Source of the DNA: JBEBVQ01 sp964527735
Lineage (GTDB): Bacteria; Bacteroidota; Bacteroidia; Chitinophagales; Chitinophagaceae
Reading direction: 5' to 3'
DNA length: 64,000 nt
Assembly: GCA_964527735.1 (NCBI GenBank)
Contig: CAZGPG010000002.1
Coordinates: forward strand, 186,001 to 250,000
How positions within the stretch are numbered: the first letter of the stretch is position 1; each line of letters starts with the position of its first letter. This document shows positions 16,564 to 25,036 of this stretch, piece by piece. Both the position numbers and the translations under genes were made by a program. The notes beneath the pieces were generated by a model. That model saw only the letters and a list, made by a program, of their open reading frames with translations. It searched no databases and had not been told where the DNA came from.

Positions 16564-17358
16564 TCAGGGCACAACGATCATTTCCATTCTCACAGCATAA
16601 GCACTGAAGTACCCAAGCGCACCATTGGTGAATCCGGTGATGGGATTTGCCGGCGCATCGGATGGCGGTCCTCCCGGTGTAGTCAGCATCATAAGCGTCC
16701 TGAAATAATCATAGGCAGCTTTATCAATACTCTGCAGTTGCACCACTACCGTATCTCCCCTGCGCAGGCTGTCTTCAATATTATTGATAAATAACGGCGT
16801 ACTGAGATGTGCCCCGTCCTGCAGCTCATCGCTCATAACCAGGATATCCTTCACCATTTTGCGGTTTTTTTCCTGCACGATACGGTAATAATTTTCTGTT
16901 TCCGCAGGATCTTTCAGGTAGATGTTGACCTGCCGGATACCCCAGAAGCTTTCTTCAACCGTCAGCGAGTCGATGGCGACAGCAGCCGGCAGATAAGATA
17001 TCGATGTATACGTAACACCGTTTACGGTTGCCTCCAATGTATAAGTACGGCCGGGGGTTCCTTGTAAAGAAGTGGCCACATATTCACCGGGAGTGATTTC
17101 ACTTAGCGTTTCGCTGTTACCGGCATCATCCCTGAGTGTCAGATATGCGCCGCTGACTGCGGGAAATTCATTTGGCTCGTCAAAATTCACCGTTTGGGAA
17201 ATACGGATCACATACGGTCCGGGCTGGTCTGAAATGCCTCCTTCTATGACAAGTTTTGGCTCCTTCTCGTTCAGATCAATATCAATTACTTTCTGGCAGG
17301 ACATAAGCGCTGTTGTCAGCAGCAGGATAGCCGTGAAAGTGAGCATATATGGTTTCAT
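16564..17358 (-). CDS. DUF4249-family outer-membrane lipoprotein
   Basis: A 264-residue lipoprotein: a signal peptide ends in LMSC with the lipid-bearing Cys21, followed by QKVIDIDLNEKEPKLVIEGGISDQPGPYVIRIS, the typical opening of DUF4249. The rest is beta-rich and Ig-like (GAYLTLRDDAGN, YTLEATVNGVTY). DUF4249 genes usually follow a TonB-dependent receptor gene. Here the receptor gene ends 5 nt upstream on the same strand, so the pair is almost certainly one operon. By analogy with SusD it may be a surface lid or ligand-binding partner, but no ligand is known; that is inference. Confidence 0.85.
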   Translation of the reverse strand: MKPYMLTFTAILLLTTALMSCQKVIDIDLNEKEPKLVIEGGISDQPGPYVIRISQTVNFDEPNEFPAVSGAYLTLRDDAGNSETLSEITPGEYVATSLQGTPGRTYTLEATVNGVTYTSISYLPAAVAIDSLTVEESFWGIRQVNIYLKDPAETENYYRIVQEKNRKMVKDILVMSDELQDGAHLSTPLFINNIEDSLRRGDTVVVQLQSIDKAAYDYFRTLMMLTTPGGPPSDAPANPITGFTNGALGYFSAYAVRMEMIVVP

Positions 17359-17363
17359 GGCGT

Positions 17364-19697
17364 TCAGAATTTAAAGTTGTAGGTGACAGCAGGTATCCAA
17401 CGGAATAATGTCGTACGGACAGCCTGTGTCCGGGAGGGATCATTGGGATCTTCGCGGAATGTGATGCTATATGCATTTTCCCGCCCGTAAGCGTTATAAA
17501 GCGAGAAATTCCAGCTTGATTCCCTTTTATCAGTTTTCTTCCGTATCCAGGTGACTCCAATATCCATCCTGTGATAGTCCGGCATACGATAGCCGTTCCG
17601 CTCCGTATAGTAATTGACCACATGACCGCCAACGCCGTATTTTCCGCTTGGAAATGTAATAGCATTACCCGTATAATAAACCCAGGTAGCCGAGACAACC
17701 CATTTGGGCGCCAGCTCATAGATACCTACGATCGACACGTCATGCGTTCTGTCCTGCCGGGCGTTATACCATTCCCCACCATTGATTCCTTCAATTTTCC
17801 TTTCGCTTTTCGCCAGGGTATAACCAACCCACCCATTCAGGCGGCCATATTTTTTCTTTACAAAAAACTCAACGCCGTAAGCCCTGCCCATACCGATCAG
17901 AAGCTGAGACTCTACCGTAGTATTGAATTGCAGCTGCGCCCCATCCTTATAATCGATCTGGTTTTGCATGTCTTTATAGTAGGTCTCTACTGAAAACTCA
18001 TAACTATTATCTGCAAAATTCCGGAAGTATCCCAGTGAAACCATGTCGCTCACCTGCGGCTTTACATTGATGCTGCTGGGTATCCACAGATCGGTAGGAT
18101 TACCCGACGTTGTATTGGACAACAGGTGCAGGTTTTGTGTATTCCTGCCGTATGCCAGCTTTACAGAGCTTACCTCATTGAGTATATAATTAAGCGCAAA
18201 ACGGGGCTCAATGAAAAAATATGTTTTTACAAATTCGCCTGATCCGTACGTAGCTGTATCAACAGGTATCCCTTCGGGCGAGAACGTATAAAAATCACCG
18301 GGACCTATAGCGCTGAATGAAGAAGCACGGAAGCCGTATTCAACATTAAGCGCTTCGCTGAATTTCCATTTATGGGAAATATAGGCGGCGTTTTCCCAGC
18401 CGAAATTATTAGGCATTTCTGTTTTGCTGACCTCGTCATTAGTCTCTATTGTAATGCCGCCGGGCACAATCTGATGGTAGATGGAATTGATGCCGAACTT
18501 AAGCTCGTGACGGCTGTCTGCATAATATTGAAAATCCTGCTTCAAGTTATAATTCTGGATACGCGACAGGATATTTCCCTTTAATGCACCCATGTCAATA
18601 TTAATATTGTACCGGTAATTGCTGTAGATAAGCGATGTATTGGAAAACAGCCTGTGGCTGAACAGGTGGTTCCACCTCAGCGTTCCGGTTGCGTTACCCC
18701 AATCGAAACCGAAATTATCTCCGAATCCCAGCACATCCTTTCCGAAATAGCCGGAGAGGAAGATCCGGTTTTTATCGTTGATCCGGTAATTGGCTTTGGC
18801 ATTCAGGTCGTAAAAATACAACCGGGCTTTATTGATACTTTCATCGGGGGATAATTTCAGGAAGAGATCGGCATAGGTTCTTCTGCCCGATATGGTAAAG
18901 GAGCCTTTATCCTTTACGATGGGACCATCAATCTTCAGCCGGGAGGATATCAGGCCGATGCCTCCTTCCGCGCCGTATTCCTTATCATTACCATCCTGCA
19001 TCCGGATATCGAGCACCGAAGAAAGCCGGCCGCCATACACTGCAGGCTGGCTGCCTTTGTACAGCGTCACATCTTTCAGGGCATCCGTATTGAATACGGA
19101 AAAAAACCCGAGCAGGTGAGACGCATTATATACCGTTGCTTCATCCAGCAGTATCAGGTTCTGATCAGCGCCGCCGCCGCGCACATAAAATCCGCTGTTC
19201 CCTTCACCTGCCGACTTTACCCCCGGCCGCAATTGTATTGTCTTCAGCACATCCTTTTCACCCATCAGCACCGGTATATTCTGTATCTCTTTCATATCAA
19301 GCTTCTCAATGCCCATCTGCGTCTGGATAATATTTTCATCCCGGCGCACACCCGAAACGACAACCTCTTCCAACTGGCGTTCCGCTGTCCCCAATACAAA
19401 ATCCACCCGGTGATTCTTATCCAGTTGTATTACCTTCTCTTCCGACCGGTAACCAATAGCCTGTGCCATAGCGGTATAATTACCCGCAGGCAGCGTGATC
19501 GCAAAATAACCGTATGCATTGGTAGCAGCTCCCGTACCGGGCAGCTCCCGGATCACAATGGTGGCGCCGATAATTTCTTCACCCGTACCGGCATCTTTTA
19601 CATAGCCGCTGAACGTGTACCGGCTGTCGGCTTTTTGCGCCCACAGCAAAGCAGTGGTCATTACACAGCATATCAGGGTGGCAACAAAGCATTTCAT
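17364..19697 (-). CDS. TonB-dependent receptor with N-terminal carboxypeptidase-like domain
   Basis: A 777-residue outer-membrane transporter powered by TonB. A signal peptide (about 1-20) is followed by a carboxypeptidase-regulatory-like domain (about 27-110, FSGYVKDAGTGEEIIGATI), a plug domain (about 115-225, with FYVRGGGADQNLILLDEA and GRLSSVLDIRM), and a beta-barrel ending in the aromatic residue typical of barrel insertion (TYNFKF). It partners the DUF4249 lipoprotein gene 5 nt downstream. The upstream region carries a 9-bp dyad around a promoter-like box. The ligand cannot be predicted; no metabolic genes are linked to the pair. Confidence 0.92.
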   Translation of the reverse strand: MKCFVATLICCVMTTALLWAQKADSRYTFSGYVKDAGTGEEIIGATIVIRELPGTGAATNAYGYFAITLPAGNYTAMAQAIGYRSEEKVIQLDKNHRVDFVLGTAERQLEEVVVSGVRRDENIIQTQMGIEKLDMKEIQNIPVLMGEKDVLKTIQLRPGVKSAGEGNSGFYVRGGGADQNLILLDEATVYNASHLLGFFSVFNTDALKDVTLYKGSQPAVYGGRLSSVLDIRMQDGNDKEYGAEGGIGLISSRLKIDGPIVKDKGSFTISGRRTYADLFLKLSPDESINKARLYFYDLNAKANYRINDKNRIFLSGYFGKDVLGFGDNFGFDWGNATGTLRWNHLFSHRLFSNTSLIYSNYRYNINIDMGALKGNILSRIQNYNLKQDFQYYADSRHELKFGINSIYHQIVPGGITIETNDEVSKTEMPNNFGWENAAYISHKWKFSEALNVEYGFRASSFSAIGPGDFYTFSPEGIPVDTATYGSGEFVKTYFFIEPRFALNYILNEVSSVKLAYGRNTQNLHLLSNTTSGNPTDLWIPSSINVKPQVSDMVSLGYFRNFADNSYEFSVETYYKDMQNQIDYKDGAQLQFNTTVESQLLIGMGRAYGVEFFVKKKYGRLNGWVGYTLAKSERKIEGINGGEWYNARQDRTHDVSIVGIYELAPKWVVSATWVYYTGNAITFPSGKYGVGGHVVNYYTERNGYRMPDYHRMDIGVTWIRKKTDKRESSWNFSLYNAYGRENAYSITFREDPNDPSRTQAVRTTLFRWIPAVTYNFKF

Positions 19698-20111
19698 GTA
19701 TATCGTTTTTGGCGCCCCGTCATGCTCCTGCCCCCGTTAGCCTGAGACAGATCTTGCCTTAGCCTGATTACCGGGCAGTACAGAACGGAATAAGGATGCA
19801 AAATAACCTTATTCCTGCCTGAAAATAAAAAAGCTGTAAAAATGGATGAACAATACCATCCGGATGTGTAAAAAATTCCCGGTTTTGTGGAGATATCTGT
19901 TACATCCTTTTCAGCGGCAGGAACCCGTGCATGCGTGGATAAAGACATAATACCTGCTGTCACAATGCTAAAATACTGAAAATCACATCACCGATACAAT
20001 CTGCATACCGTGTTTATACGCTGTTTATATCCTCTCTGATGCGGGAATTTTTTCTTGGCCGGTTTTTAATTACAGGTTAGTGTTGTAGCCAAGTAAAAGT
20101 ACACAGTCAAT
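19698..20111. other. 414-nt divergent intergenic region
   Basis: Lies between the TonB receptor gene (reading left) and a hypothetical gene (reading right). It holds the GGAATAAGG dyad described separately. I see no exact TAnnTTTG box for either gene, no tRNA and no convincing small ORF. The right half is AT-rich without obvious structure. Confidence 0.6.
19787..19815. promoter_or_regulatory. Dyad GGAATAAGG-N11-CCTTATTCC upstream of the TonB receptor
   Basis: A perfect 9-bp inverted repeat (19787-19795 and 19807-19815) with an 11-nt centre, about 90-118 nt upstream of the receptor start. On the minus strand the centre reads TTATTTTG, one base off the -7 consensus, so the arms bracket a possible promoter. 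This is the geometry of an operator for a dimeric regulator, but a hairpin in the leader is equally possible. Confidence 0.45.
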
Positions 20112-20585
20112 ATGTATCCGTTTAATAAAGTGCAGCAGGAAGATCAGTCGTGGCGTTTGGAATTGGATGGCATCTCTATTGTAACCGAAGGTTTTTTTAT
20201 CAATGATGACCAGCATTGGCTCCGGAACCCGAAAAAGGCAATCGCATTCTTTAGCATTGACGGCAATCTCTACGGCCTGTCAAATGTTGTGAACAGCTGC
20301 CTTACTGCAGAAAAGTTTTATGATGTCATGTACAGGCAATACGTATATTTCAACAGAGAAACATTTTCTGATCGTTTTTTCCGGGAGCACGGATTTATTT
20401 TAACCGATAATAACTGGACACTTGAAATGACAGATAACCTGGGTTTGCACGGCAGTCTGGAGTACCGGGACAGAGACGGGTGGTATTACAACGATATGTT
20501 ACTAAAATGCCAACCCCATAATATCGGGGATCTGATGCACTTCTATACCGGAAAAACAGGTGAAACACTAAAACGCATTTCCTGA
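20112..20585 (+). CDS. Hypothetical protein, 157 residues
   Basis: I do not recognise this protein. It has no signal peptide or membrane segment and should be cytosolic. It is rich in aromatic and acidic residues, with a beta-strand-like pattern (WRLELDGISIVTEGFFI, KAIAFFSIDGNLYGLSNVVN, YVYFNRETFSDRFFREHGF, DRDGWYYNDMLLKC). The compact size and the regular hydrophobic pattern argue for a real folded protein and not a chance frame. No in-frame alternative start is needed; the ATG at 20112 lies after a long divergent gap. It ends just before a two-way terminator hairpin. Confidence 0.7.
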   Translation: MYPFNKVQQEDQSWRLELDGISIVTEGFFINDDQHWLRNPKKAIAFFSIDGNLYGLSNVVNSCLTAEKFYDVMYRQYVYFNRETFSDRFFREHGFILTDNNWTLEMTDNLGLHGSLEYRDRDGWYYNDMLLKCQPHNIGDLMHFYTGKTGETLKRIS

Positions 20586-20601
20586 TCACCGTGGAAATAC
20601 A

Positions 20602-20631
20602 GATGGCCGTCCTTGAATACAGGCGGCCATC
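20602..20631. terminator. Bidirectional terminator hairpin between convergent genes
   Basis: GATGGCCG (20602-20609) pairs perfectly with CGGCCATC (20624-20631). A further CCT/AGG can pair inside, leaving a small loop. It is followed on the plus strand by ATCTTTTAT. It lies midway between the stop codons of two convergent genes. Confidence 0.65.
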
Positions 20632-20648
20632 ATCTTTTATCGCTCCTG

Positions 20649-21371
20649 CTATTGAGCACCCCTGATAACAGGACGCCGGGGATTATACCCCGCACGGTAT
20701 TGCTGCACCGTATAGCGGATATAGGTAAAGAAGTTGTATTCGGTCATGGTGCGCAATTGCTCATAAGTAGGCCGGAACGTTTTCAGATACGCCTGCGCGC
20801 TGTCACCCGTGAGCCCGGTCAGGTTGTGCACGATCCGCTCATTAAATGTATAGTCCACATATTTTTCCTGCTCAAACCAGTTGTATTCACGCTGAAATGC
20901 CCATATCTGGCGGTTGCGCTTGCTCAGCGCACTGAATGGGTGTTTGATCGCATCCAGGGTAGAGAATTGCGGGAAATTGAGCACATGCTTATACGTTTCA
21001 TAATAATGAAGGCTGTCTTTTTTCCAGTCATATCCACGCTGGTTTACGATATATTCCGGCAACAGGATAGGGCTTTTCTCCAGGAATATTTTAAAGAACG
21101 GAGGAATAATGCCTTCGGGAATGCGCATACGTTCGGTTCTGTAACCTGTCATATGAAATTCCACCAACTGACCTTTGGACACCTCCATTGAGAACTGTCC
21201 GGCGCTGTCTGTTATTACCAGATTACCGGAATGGACGTTTTTGATATGAACATCCGTCAAGGGCAACCGCGTTTCGATGTCGGAAACGATACCATTGATC
21301 TGCTGTGCCTGTGCGGCTGTAAATAAAAGCAGTAAGAGTATAATAACCGGGAGTACAGGCCGTATATTCAT
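20649..21371 (-). CDS. Exported protein with carboxypeptidase-like regulatory domain
   Basis: A 240-residue exported protein. A signal peptide (about 1-22, ILLLLLFTAAQAQQ) is followed by a carboxypeptidase-regulatory-like (CarboxypepD_reg/DUF4480-type) beta-sandwich (about 23-105, INGIVSDIETRLPLTDVHIKNVHSGNLVITDSAGQFSM). The C-terminal ~130 residues are of unknown fold, rich in Tyr and charged residues (DSLHYYETYKHVLNF, WFEQEKYVDYTFNERIVHNLTGL). This domain normally begins TonB receptors, but here the protein ends without plug or barrel at a size common for stand-alone forms. A near-consensus box TAATTTTA (minus strand, 21380-21387) lies just upstream. Its role is unknown. Confidence 0.8.
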   Translation of the reverse strand: MNIRPVLPVIILLLLLFTAAQAQQINGIVSDIETRLPLTDVHIKNVHSGNLVITDSAGQFSMEVSKGQLVEFHMTGYRTERMRIPEGIIPPFFKIFLEKSPILLPEYIVNQRGYDWKKDSLHYYETYKHVLNFPQFSTLDAIKHPFSALSKRNRQIWAFQREYNWFEQEKYVDYTFNERIVHNLTGLTGDSAQAYLKTFRPTYEQLRTMTEYNFFTYIRYTVQQYRAGYNPRRPVIRGAQ

Positions 21372-21471
21372 ATAGTTGCTAAAATTACAGTTTCACCGCT
21401 AAGCAAAGAACAGCTTTTTGTTAAAAAAGTTAAAATCCGTTTTCAAGGATGCTACGGTGCGGAGCAGGAGA

Positions 21472-21894
21472 ATGATTAATTTTGATCCTATGCCTGGCAA
21501 GGATCAAAATAAAGGTATTGCATCTGAGGTTTTTTTCAGGACGGCGCGCAGCGGCGGTAGCGGCGGCCAGCACGTCAATAAGGTGGAAACGAAGGCTGAA
21601 GCCTGGTGGCACATAGGAACATCCGCTTTATATACTCCGGAAGAAAAAGCGCGGATTGCGGTAAAGCTCAAAAACCGTATCAATAAAGACGGATATCTTA
21701 TTATTTCAAGCACACAGACCAGGTCGCAAGCAGAAAACAAACAGATCGCCTTGCAGAAAATGTACGAACTGATCCTGCAGGCTGTAACGGTACCGAAAAA
21801 GCGGAAACCGACGAAACCTTCCAAAGCAGTGATTGAAAAACGCCGGAAAGTCAAACGGCAGCTTTCTGAAAAGAAACAACAGCGGCGGTGGTAG
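21472..21894 (+). CDS. arfB: ArfB-type peptidyl-tRNA hydrolase (ribosome rescue)
   Basis: A codon-independent release factor of 140 residues that enters the A site of stalled ribosomes and hydrolyses peptidyl-tRNA. The catalytic GGQ at residues 31-33 lies in RSGGSGGQHVNKVETKAE. The C-terminal tail of about 30 residues is strongly basic (KKRKPTKPSKAVIEKRRK), as needed to occupy the empty mRNA channel. ATG 21472 is chosen; an in-frame TTG at 21418 would add 18 residues without family support. The stop codon TAG is the beginning of a GTAGAGACGCG palindrome. It lacks the codon-recognition domains of RF1 and RF2. Confidence 0.9.
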   Translation: MINFDPMPGKDQNKGIASEVFFRTARSGGSGGQHVNKVETKAEAWWHIGTSALYTPEEKARIAVKLKNRINKDGYLIISSTQTRSQAENKQIALQKMYELILQAVTVPKKRKPTKPSKAVIEKRRKVKRQLSEKKQQRRW

Positions 21895-21957
21895 AGACGC
21901 GATAAATCGCGTCTCCTTATAACACGCACAGGGAGACGCGATAAATCGCGTCTCTAC
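21891..21957. repeat. Tandem pair of GAGACGCGAT palindromes between convergent genes
   Basis: Two copies of the 22-nt word GAGACGCGAT-AA-ATCGCGTCTC, at 21894-21915 and 21933-21954, are separated by 17 nt. Each forms a 9-bp stem. The pair is bounded by GTAG on the left and CTAC on the right, and these supply or touch the stop codons of arfB and of the pyrophosphatase gene. A third copy lies at 30410-30437. Confidence 0.9.
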
Positions 21958-24191
21958 TAACGATACTGCACCGCAGCCGGCATTTCGCGCTCCGGAACTG
22001 CAGCAACGGCTTCTGTCTTCTGCGTTTCTGTTACGTTGCTGTGATGCGCTGGCTTGGTACCCCATATGGCAGCCAGCGTAGGCGCGATCACCAGCGCTAC
22101 AATGCTCATCAGCTTGATCAGGATGTTCATGGAAGGGCCTGATGTATCCTTGAACGGATCACCAACCGTATCACCGGTAACAGACGCTTTATGCGGTTCA
22201 GATCCCTTGTAGTGCATCTTACCATTGATGTCGACACCTTTCTCAAAAGATTTTTTGGCATTATCCCAGGCGCCGCCGGCGTTGTTCTGGAACATACCCA
22301 TCAGCACACCGCTCACAGTAGCGCCGGCCAGGAATCCGCCCAGCACTTCAGGCCCGAATATAAACCCGATGATCAGCGGTGAAAGAATGGCAATAGCACC
22401 GGGCAGCATCATTTTCTGAATCGAAGCCTGCGTGGAGATCGCTACGCATTTTTCATATTCAGGCTTTGCTTTGCCTTCCATAATGCCCGGTATTTCACGG
22501 AACTGGCGGCGCACTTCCTCCACCATTGCCATCGCTGCCTGACCCACAGCCGTGATGGCCAGGGAAGAAAAGATAAACGGTATCATGCCACCGACAAACA
22601 AGCCCGCCAGCACATCCGCTTTGTATATATCAATACCTTCGATACCCGACACACCCACAAAAGCCGCAAACAGCGCCAGGGCAGTAAGCGCGGCAGAAGC
22701 GATGGCAAAACCTTTACCCGTAGCCGCAGTCGTATTACCTACCGCATCCAGCACGTCTGTTTTTTCACGCACATCAGACGGCAGCTCGCTCATCTCTGCA
22801 ATACCGCCCGCATTATCTGCAATAGGGCCGAAGGCGTCTATCGCAAGCTGCATGGCCGTAGTAGCCATCATACCGGCAGCGGCGATGGCCACACCGTACA
22901 AGCCGGCGCATTCATAAGAACCATAAATACCGGCTGCAAGCACCAGGATCGGCAGGAACGTACTTTCCATACCGATGGCAAGTCCGCCGATGATATTCGT
23001 AGCATGACCGGTAGACGACTGGCGTATAATACTCATTACCGGGCGTTTGCCCATGGCCGTATAATATTCCGTGATGATGCTCATTAAAGTACCTACTCCA
23101 AGCCCTACCATAATAGCGCCGATCACCCCATTCTGCGTAAACTCATGACCACGCAGCATCATCGTTTCCGGCAGCAGATATTTTACCAGGAAAACGGATG
23201 CAATACCAGTAAGGACAATGGAACCCCAGTTACCCATATTCAATGCCTTTTGTACCGGCGCTGTGCTGATACCGGCGGTATCTGATATTCTTACAAACCA
23301 GGTACCTACAATGGAAAAGACGATACCGATACCGGCGATCAGCATAGGCAGCAGGATCGGCGAAAACCCACCGAAACCATCACTCAGCGCCAACCCTGCG
23401 GCATCCCTCACTTCCTGTCCCAATACCATGGTAGCCAATACCGTCGCAACATAAGAACCAAACAAGTCGGCGCCCATGCCTGCCACGTCACCTACGTTAT
23501 CACCCACGTTATCCGCAATGGTCGCGGGGTTGCGCGGATCATCTTCAGGGATGCCCGCTTCCACCTTTCCTACCAGATCGGCGCCTACGTCGGCTGCTTT
23601 AGTATATATACCGCCACCCACACGTGCAAACAATGCAATGCTCTCCGCGCCCAGGCTGAACCCGGTAAGCACCTCTATTGCTTTAAGTACCAGGTGACTA
23701 TCAGCAGTAACGCCGGGAGCAAATATGCTGATCAATACAATAAACAGTCCGCCCAGACCCAGCACCGCAAGACCGGCAACACCCAGTCCCATCACCGCTC
23801 CGCCGGTAAAGGATACCTTCAGCGCTTTAGACAGGCTGGTACGGGCAGCCTCGGCGGTACGTACATTCGCTTTGGTGGCGATACGCATACCGATAAAGCC
23901 GGCCATAGCCGAAAAAACGGCGCCCACAACAAAGGCCAGGGCTATAGACCAGTGGGAATTGGCATTGGCACTCCCCATAAAGCCGAGGAGCAGGGCTGCA
24001 ATGATCACAAAATAAGTCAGCACTTTATATTCCGCTTTCAGAAAGGCCATCGCTCCTTCTGCTATGTAAGTGCTGATCTCCTTCATCCGGTCTGTTCCGG
24101 CATGCTGCCGGCCCACCCAGGAACTTTTAATCATAGTAAATAAAAGGGCAATAATGCCAAAGACCGGGACGAGATAAAATATGGTATTCAT
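21957..24191 (-). CDS. hppA: Membrane-bound proton/sodium-translocating pyrophosphatase
   Basis: A 744-residue multi-spanning inner-membrane pump that couples hydrolysis of pyrophosphate to export of H+ or Na+. The active-site loop DVGADLVGKVEAG...NPATIADNVGDNVGD and the second half FGPIADNAGGIAEM are conserved. About 15-16 hydrophobic segments fit the family. Residues about 484-490 read GNTTAATGKG, with Ala where potassium-independent enzymes have Lys, which points to the K+-dependent class. ATG 24191 is chosen: a promoter with boxes at 24226-24257 lies just upstream and would be inside the gene if the upstream start at 24257 were used. Whether it pumps H+ or Na+ is not decided here. Confidence 0.95.
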   Translation of the reverse strand: MNTIFYLVPVFGIIALLFTMIKSSWVGRQHAGTDRMKEISTYIAEGAMAFLKAEYKVLTYFVIIAALLLGFMGSANANSHWSIALAFVVGAVFSAMAGFIGMRIATKANVRTAEAARTSLSKALKVSFTGGAVMGLGVAGLAVLGLGGLFIVLISIFAPGVTADSHLVLKAIEVLTGFSLGAESIALFARVGGGIYTKAADVGADLVGKVEAGIPEDDPRNPATIADNVGDNVGDVAGMGADLFGSYVATVLATMVLGQEVRDAAGLALSDGFGGFSPILLPMLIAGIGIVFSIVGTWFVRISDTAGISTAPVQKALNMGNWGSIVLTGIASVFLVKYLLPETMMLRGHEFTQNGVIGAIMVGLGVGTLMSIITEYYTAMGKRPVMSIIRQSSTGHATNIIGGLAIGMESTFLPILVLAAGIYGSYECAGLYGVAIAAAGMMATTAMQLAIDAFGPIADNAGGIAEMSELPSDVREKTDVLDAVGNTTAATGKGFAIASAALTALALFAAFVGVSGIEGIDIYKADVLAGLFVGGMIPFIFSSLAITAVGQAAMAMVEEVRRQFREIPGIMEGKAKPEYEKCVAISTQASIQKMMLPGAIAILSPLIIGFIFGPEVLGGFLAGATVSGVLMGMFQNNAGGAWDNAKKSFEKGVDINGKMHYKGSEPHKASVTGDTVGDPFKDTSGPSMNILIKLMSIVALVIAPTLAAIWGTKPAHHSNVTETQKTEAVAAVPEREMPAAVQYR

Positions 24192-24225
24192 AAAATTTAA
24201 AACAAGTGCTATTTTAAAGAACGCG

Positions 24226-24257
24226 CAAATATAGTTGATTGAAAGAAAAAAATGCAA
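24226..24257 (-). promoter_or_regulatory. Bacteroidota promoter (TTG-N21-TATATTTG) of hppA
   Basis: On the minus strand an exact -7 box TATATTTG (24233-24226) is preceded by TTG (24257-24255) at 21-nt spacing. The box ends 34 nt before the ATG at 24191, which supports that start. Confidence 0.65.
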
Positions 24258-24447
24258 ACATTCGCCTTATATCCGGGGAAATGACCCCTATCCGGCGGAA
24301 TGGCAGAGATATACATAAAATCTGAAGAAACAGGCAAATATGGCATATCCCTGATTAACATAATTTCGTAATACCCCATTTTTTCCGGCCATATACAATG
24401 GAACAGTTTTTGAACAAGTCTCGATGAAGTCGTAATATGCAACATAA

Positions 24448-25032
24448 GTGAAGACAAAAACACAGATATTGCCATCGGGGTACCGGAAATTGCCTGATAA
24501 AGCATTGATTGACCGGTATGTACAGCGCCATGAGCAACCGGCCATCCACCTGCTGTATGAACGGTACGGGCATCTTGTGTATGGCGTCTGCTGTAAATAC
24601 CTTGGCGGGCCGGAAGCAGCGGGCGATGCCGTACGACATATCTTTACCCGTCTGCCTGATGATCTCAGGCAATATCATGTGGAAGATTTTGGTTCCTGGC
24701 TGCTGCGCGCCACCAAGAATTACTGTGTAATGCGGTTACGTCAGGCCGGCGTTTCTATTCCTCCCGCGCTTACCGCCACGCCGGTAACTGAGCTGGTAAA
24801 CAGGAAAAATTACCTCACAGGCGCCGAAGAGCAGACTATGCTCGCCCGGCTGAAGATCGCATTGCACTCCCTTGATGCCGGGCAACGGCAGTGCGTCGAA
24901 TTATTTTATCTCGAAAAAATGACAATCTCTGCCATTGCCACGAAAACAGGTTATACAGCAGACCAGGTAAAACTTTATATCCGGAAGGGAAAACACTTTC
25001 TGCGCAATAGCATAAAAGAAAAACGGGATTGA
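24448..25032 (+). CDS. ECF-type RNA polymerase sigma factor
   Basis: A 194-residue sigma-70-family protein with region 2 (about 15-85, LPDKALIDRYVQRHEQPAIHLLYERYGHLVYGVC) and region 4 (about 130-190, LDAGQRQCVELFYLEKMTISAIATKTGYTADQVKLYIRKGKHFLR). The start is a GTG at 24448; no in-frame ATG lies near the normal N-terminus, and a stop codon lies immediately upstream. The next gene, 4 nt downstream, encodes a membrane protein with a zinc-type anti-sigma motif, so the two are an ECF/anti-sigma pair. Its promoter targets are not known. Confidence 0.88.
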   Translation: MKTKTQILPSGYRKLPDKALIDRYVQRHEQPAIHLLYERYGHLVYGVCCKYLGGPEAAGDAVRHIFTRLPDDLRQYHVEDFGSWLLRATKNYCVMRLRQAGVSIPPALTATPVTELVNRKNYLTGAEEQTMLARLKIALHSLDAGQRQCVELFYLEKMTISAIATKTGYTADQVKLYIRKGKHFLRNSIKEKRD

Positions 25033-25036
25033 CATC

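Noticed and set aside
19816..20111. Possible tRNA or small RNA gene in the long divergent gap
   Set aside because: No T-arm-like GTTCGAATCC or cloverleaf pairing could be found, and no terminator follows.
21418..21471. Longer arfB start at TTG 21418
   Set aside because: It adds 18 residues not expected in the family; the ATG at 21472 gives the usual distance to the GGQ motif.
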